Part shown: in pieces, positions 6,627 to 7,075 of the stretch
Position numbering within the stretch: position 1 is the stretch's first letter
How the letters are laid out: every line of letters begins with the position of its first letter
DNA from: Gallionellaceae bacterium
Lineage (GTDB): Bacteria; Pseudomonadota; Gammaproteobacteria; Burkholderiales; Gallionellaceae
Length of the DNA: 7,075 nucleotides
Assembly: GCA_031277195.1 (NCBI GenBank)
Contig: JAITMU010000150.1
Coordinates: forward strand, 1-7,075
Reading direction: 5' to 3'
Notes under the pieces: generated by a model
Database searches by the model: none
What the model saw: the letters and a program-made list of their open reading frames with translations, nothing else
Told to the model about the DNA's origin: nothing
Program-made: the position numbers and the translations under genes

Positions 6627-6753
6627 CGTCATTCCAGCGAAAGCTGGAATCCAGCGCATTTATCAAAATACTCCGGCGTAGCCGGACAACAAGGTTTTGT
6701 CCGCTGCGCGGAGTGCATGTTCTTGCTGGATTCCAGCGTTCGCTGGAATGACG
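6627..6753 (+). repeat. MITE/REP-like element, copy 3
   Basis: A 127-bp copy, same orientation as the others. Its first 85 bases differ from copy 1 at only about two positions, so these two are the closest pair; the stretch before the right arm is variable (AGTGCATGTTCTTG-like). It begins 17 nt after the AAA+ stop codon and could form the 3' end of that transcript. Confidence 0.88.
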
Positions 6754-6815
6754 GGGATGACGACGGGAACAGGTCGAAAATTTCAAACCAAGACGCAACC
6801 AAAGCACGCAATTCA

Positions 6816-6843
6816 TTGACACTGAAAGTCAACTCCGTATAAT
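6816..6843 (+). promoter_or_regulatory. Consensus sigma70 promoter of the tRNA-Lys gene
   Basis: A perfect -35 TTGACA (6816-6821) and a perfect -10 TATAAT (6838-6843) are separated by 16 bp. They are followed by a GC-only discriminator, GCGCGC (6844-6849), the type seen on stable-RNA promoters under stringent (ppGpp/DksA) control in Proteobacteria. Transcription would start near 6850, 14 nt before the mature tRNA end. Confidence 0.85.
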
Positions 6844-6863
6844 GCGCGCTTCCTTCGGGATGT

Positions 6864-6939
6864 GGGTCGTTAGCTCAGTCGGTAGAGCAGCGGACTTTTA
6901 ATCCGTTGGTCGGCAGTTCGAATCTGCCACGACCTACCA
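6864..6939 (+). tRNA. tRNA-Lys(UUU)
   Basis: A complete 76-nt cloverleaf decoding AAA/AAG lysine codons. The acceptor stem GGGTCGT (6864-6870) pairs with ACGACCT (6929-6935), with a G-U first pair. The D stem is GCTC/GAGC and the anticodon stem GCGGA/TCCGT. The anticodon loop is CTTTTAA with anticodon TTT (6897-6899). The T arm is GGCAG-TTCGAAT-CTGCC (6912-6928). The 3' CCA is encoded (6937-6939). It is followed by a terminator, so it is probably a single-gene transcript. Confidence 0.97.
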
Positions 6940-6961
6940 ACGCGAAACCCGGACCGAAGCG

Positions 6962-6999
6962 AAAAGCCCGCATCGATTGATCGCGGGTTTTTTCTTTTT
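6962..6999 (+). terminator. Rho-independent terminator after tRNA-Lys
   Basis: CCCGC (6967-6971) pairs with GCGGG (6983-6987), extended by flanking A/T pairs and a G-T pair, followed by TTTTTT-C-TTTTT (6988-6999). The A-run before the stem (6962-6965) would give a short U-tract on the other strand, so it may also end a convergent minus-strand transcript from the right. Confidence 0.85.
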
Positions 7000-7033
7000 C
7001 AGACCTCGCTCCCCCCCGCCGTTTCCGGGATAT

Positions 7034-7075
7034 TTACGGCGTTTCTGCCAGCCAGTGTTCAATGAGCGGCGAACG
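7034..7075 (-). CDS. Possible C-terminal end of a minus-strand gene, truncated by the window
   Basis: On the minus strand the last bases can be read RSPLIEHWLAETP followed by TAA (stop at 7034-7036). The frame is open to the window edge, has protein-like composition, and would converge on the apparently bidirectional terminator at 6962-6999. Only 13 codons are visible, so neither the gene nor its product can be confirmed. Confidence 0.35.
   Translation of the reverse strand, partial: RSPLIEHWLAETP

Noticed and set aside
6816..6832. TTGAC..GTCAA dyad over the tRNA promoter -35
   Set aside because: It is a short five-base dyad arising from the -35 consensus itself, with no support as an operator.
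6864..6939. tRNA-Lys as attachment site of an integrated island
   Set aside because: No second copy of the tRNA 3' end and no integrase are in the window, and the module lies on the 5' side of the tRNA with its promoter intact.

Overview
The window looks like chromosomal DNA from a Proteobacterium, most likely a betaproteobacterium (inference). The evidence is a moderately GC-rich composition, a Gram-negative-style tRNA-Lys(UUU) gene with a consensus sigma70 promoter, and dispersed palindromic repeats carrying the motif CGTCATTCCAGCG..CTGGAAT. I cannot name the species from sequence alone.

Layout. Bases 1-117 are a composite palindrome of GC-rich hairpin modules. Bases 179-304, 4247-4375 and 6627-6753 are three same-orientation copies of one ~126-129 bp MITE/REP-like element with self-complementary ends. 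Between the outer copies lie four complete genes. The first is a divergent pair: a DUF2779-type two-domain nuclease on the minus strand (313-1779) and a WYL-domain transcription regulator on the plus strand (1870-2934). The regulator is followed after 23 bp by a gene for a six-residue-repeat, beta-solenoid-like protein (2958-4166), probably in the same operon. After a 347-base intergenic stretch comes a tandem AAA+ ATPase (4514-6610). Beyond the last repeat copy is a strong promoter driving tRNA-Lys(UUU) (6864-6939), a rho-independent terminator, and the last codons of a possible minus-strand gene running off the right edge.

How the genes may work together. The nuclease and the AAA+ ATPase appear to share one promoter design. 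A 13-bp palindrome, GACA-N5-TGTC, sits exactly 12 nt before a GATAAT -10 box, once facing the nuclease and once facing the ATPase. The first copy lies in the divergent region beside the WYL regulator, so the WYL protein is the obvious candidate to bind both. This ties nuclease, regulator and double AAA+ motor into a plausible regulon; the solenoid gene joins through the regulator's operon. WYL regulators are often linked to phage defence and DNA-damage responses, so a defence or DNA-processing module is a reasonable but unproven hypothesis. Each of the three transcription units is followed by one repeat copy, which may end or stabilise its mRNA and also brackets the four-gene block with direct repeats.
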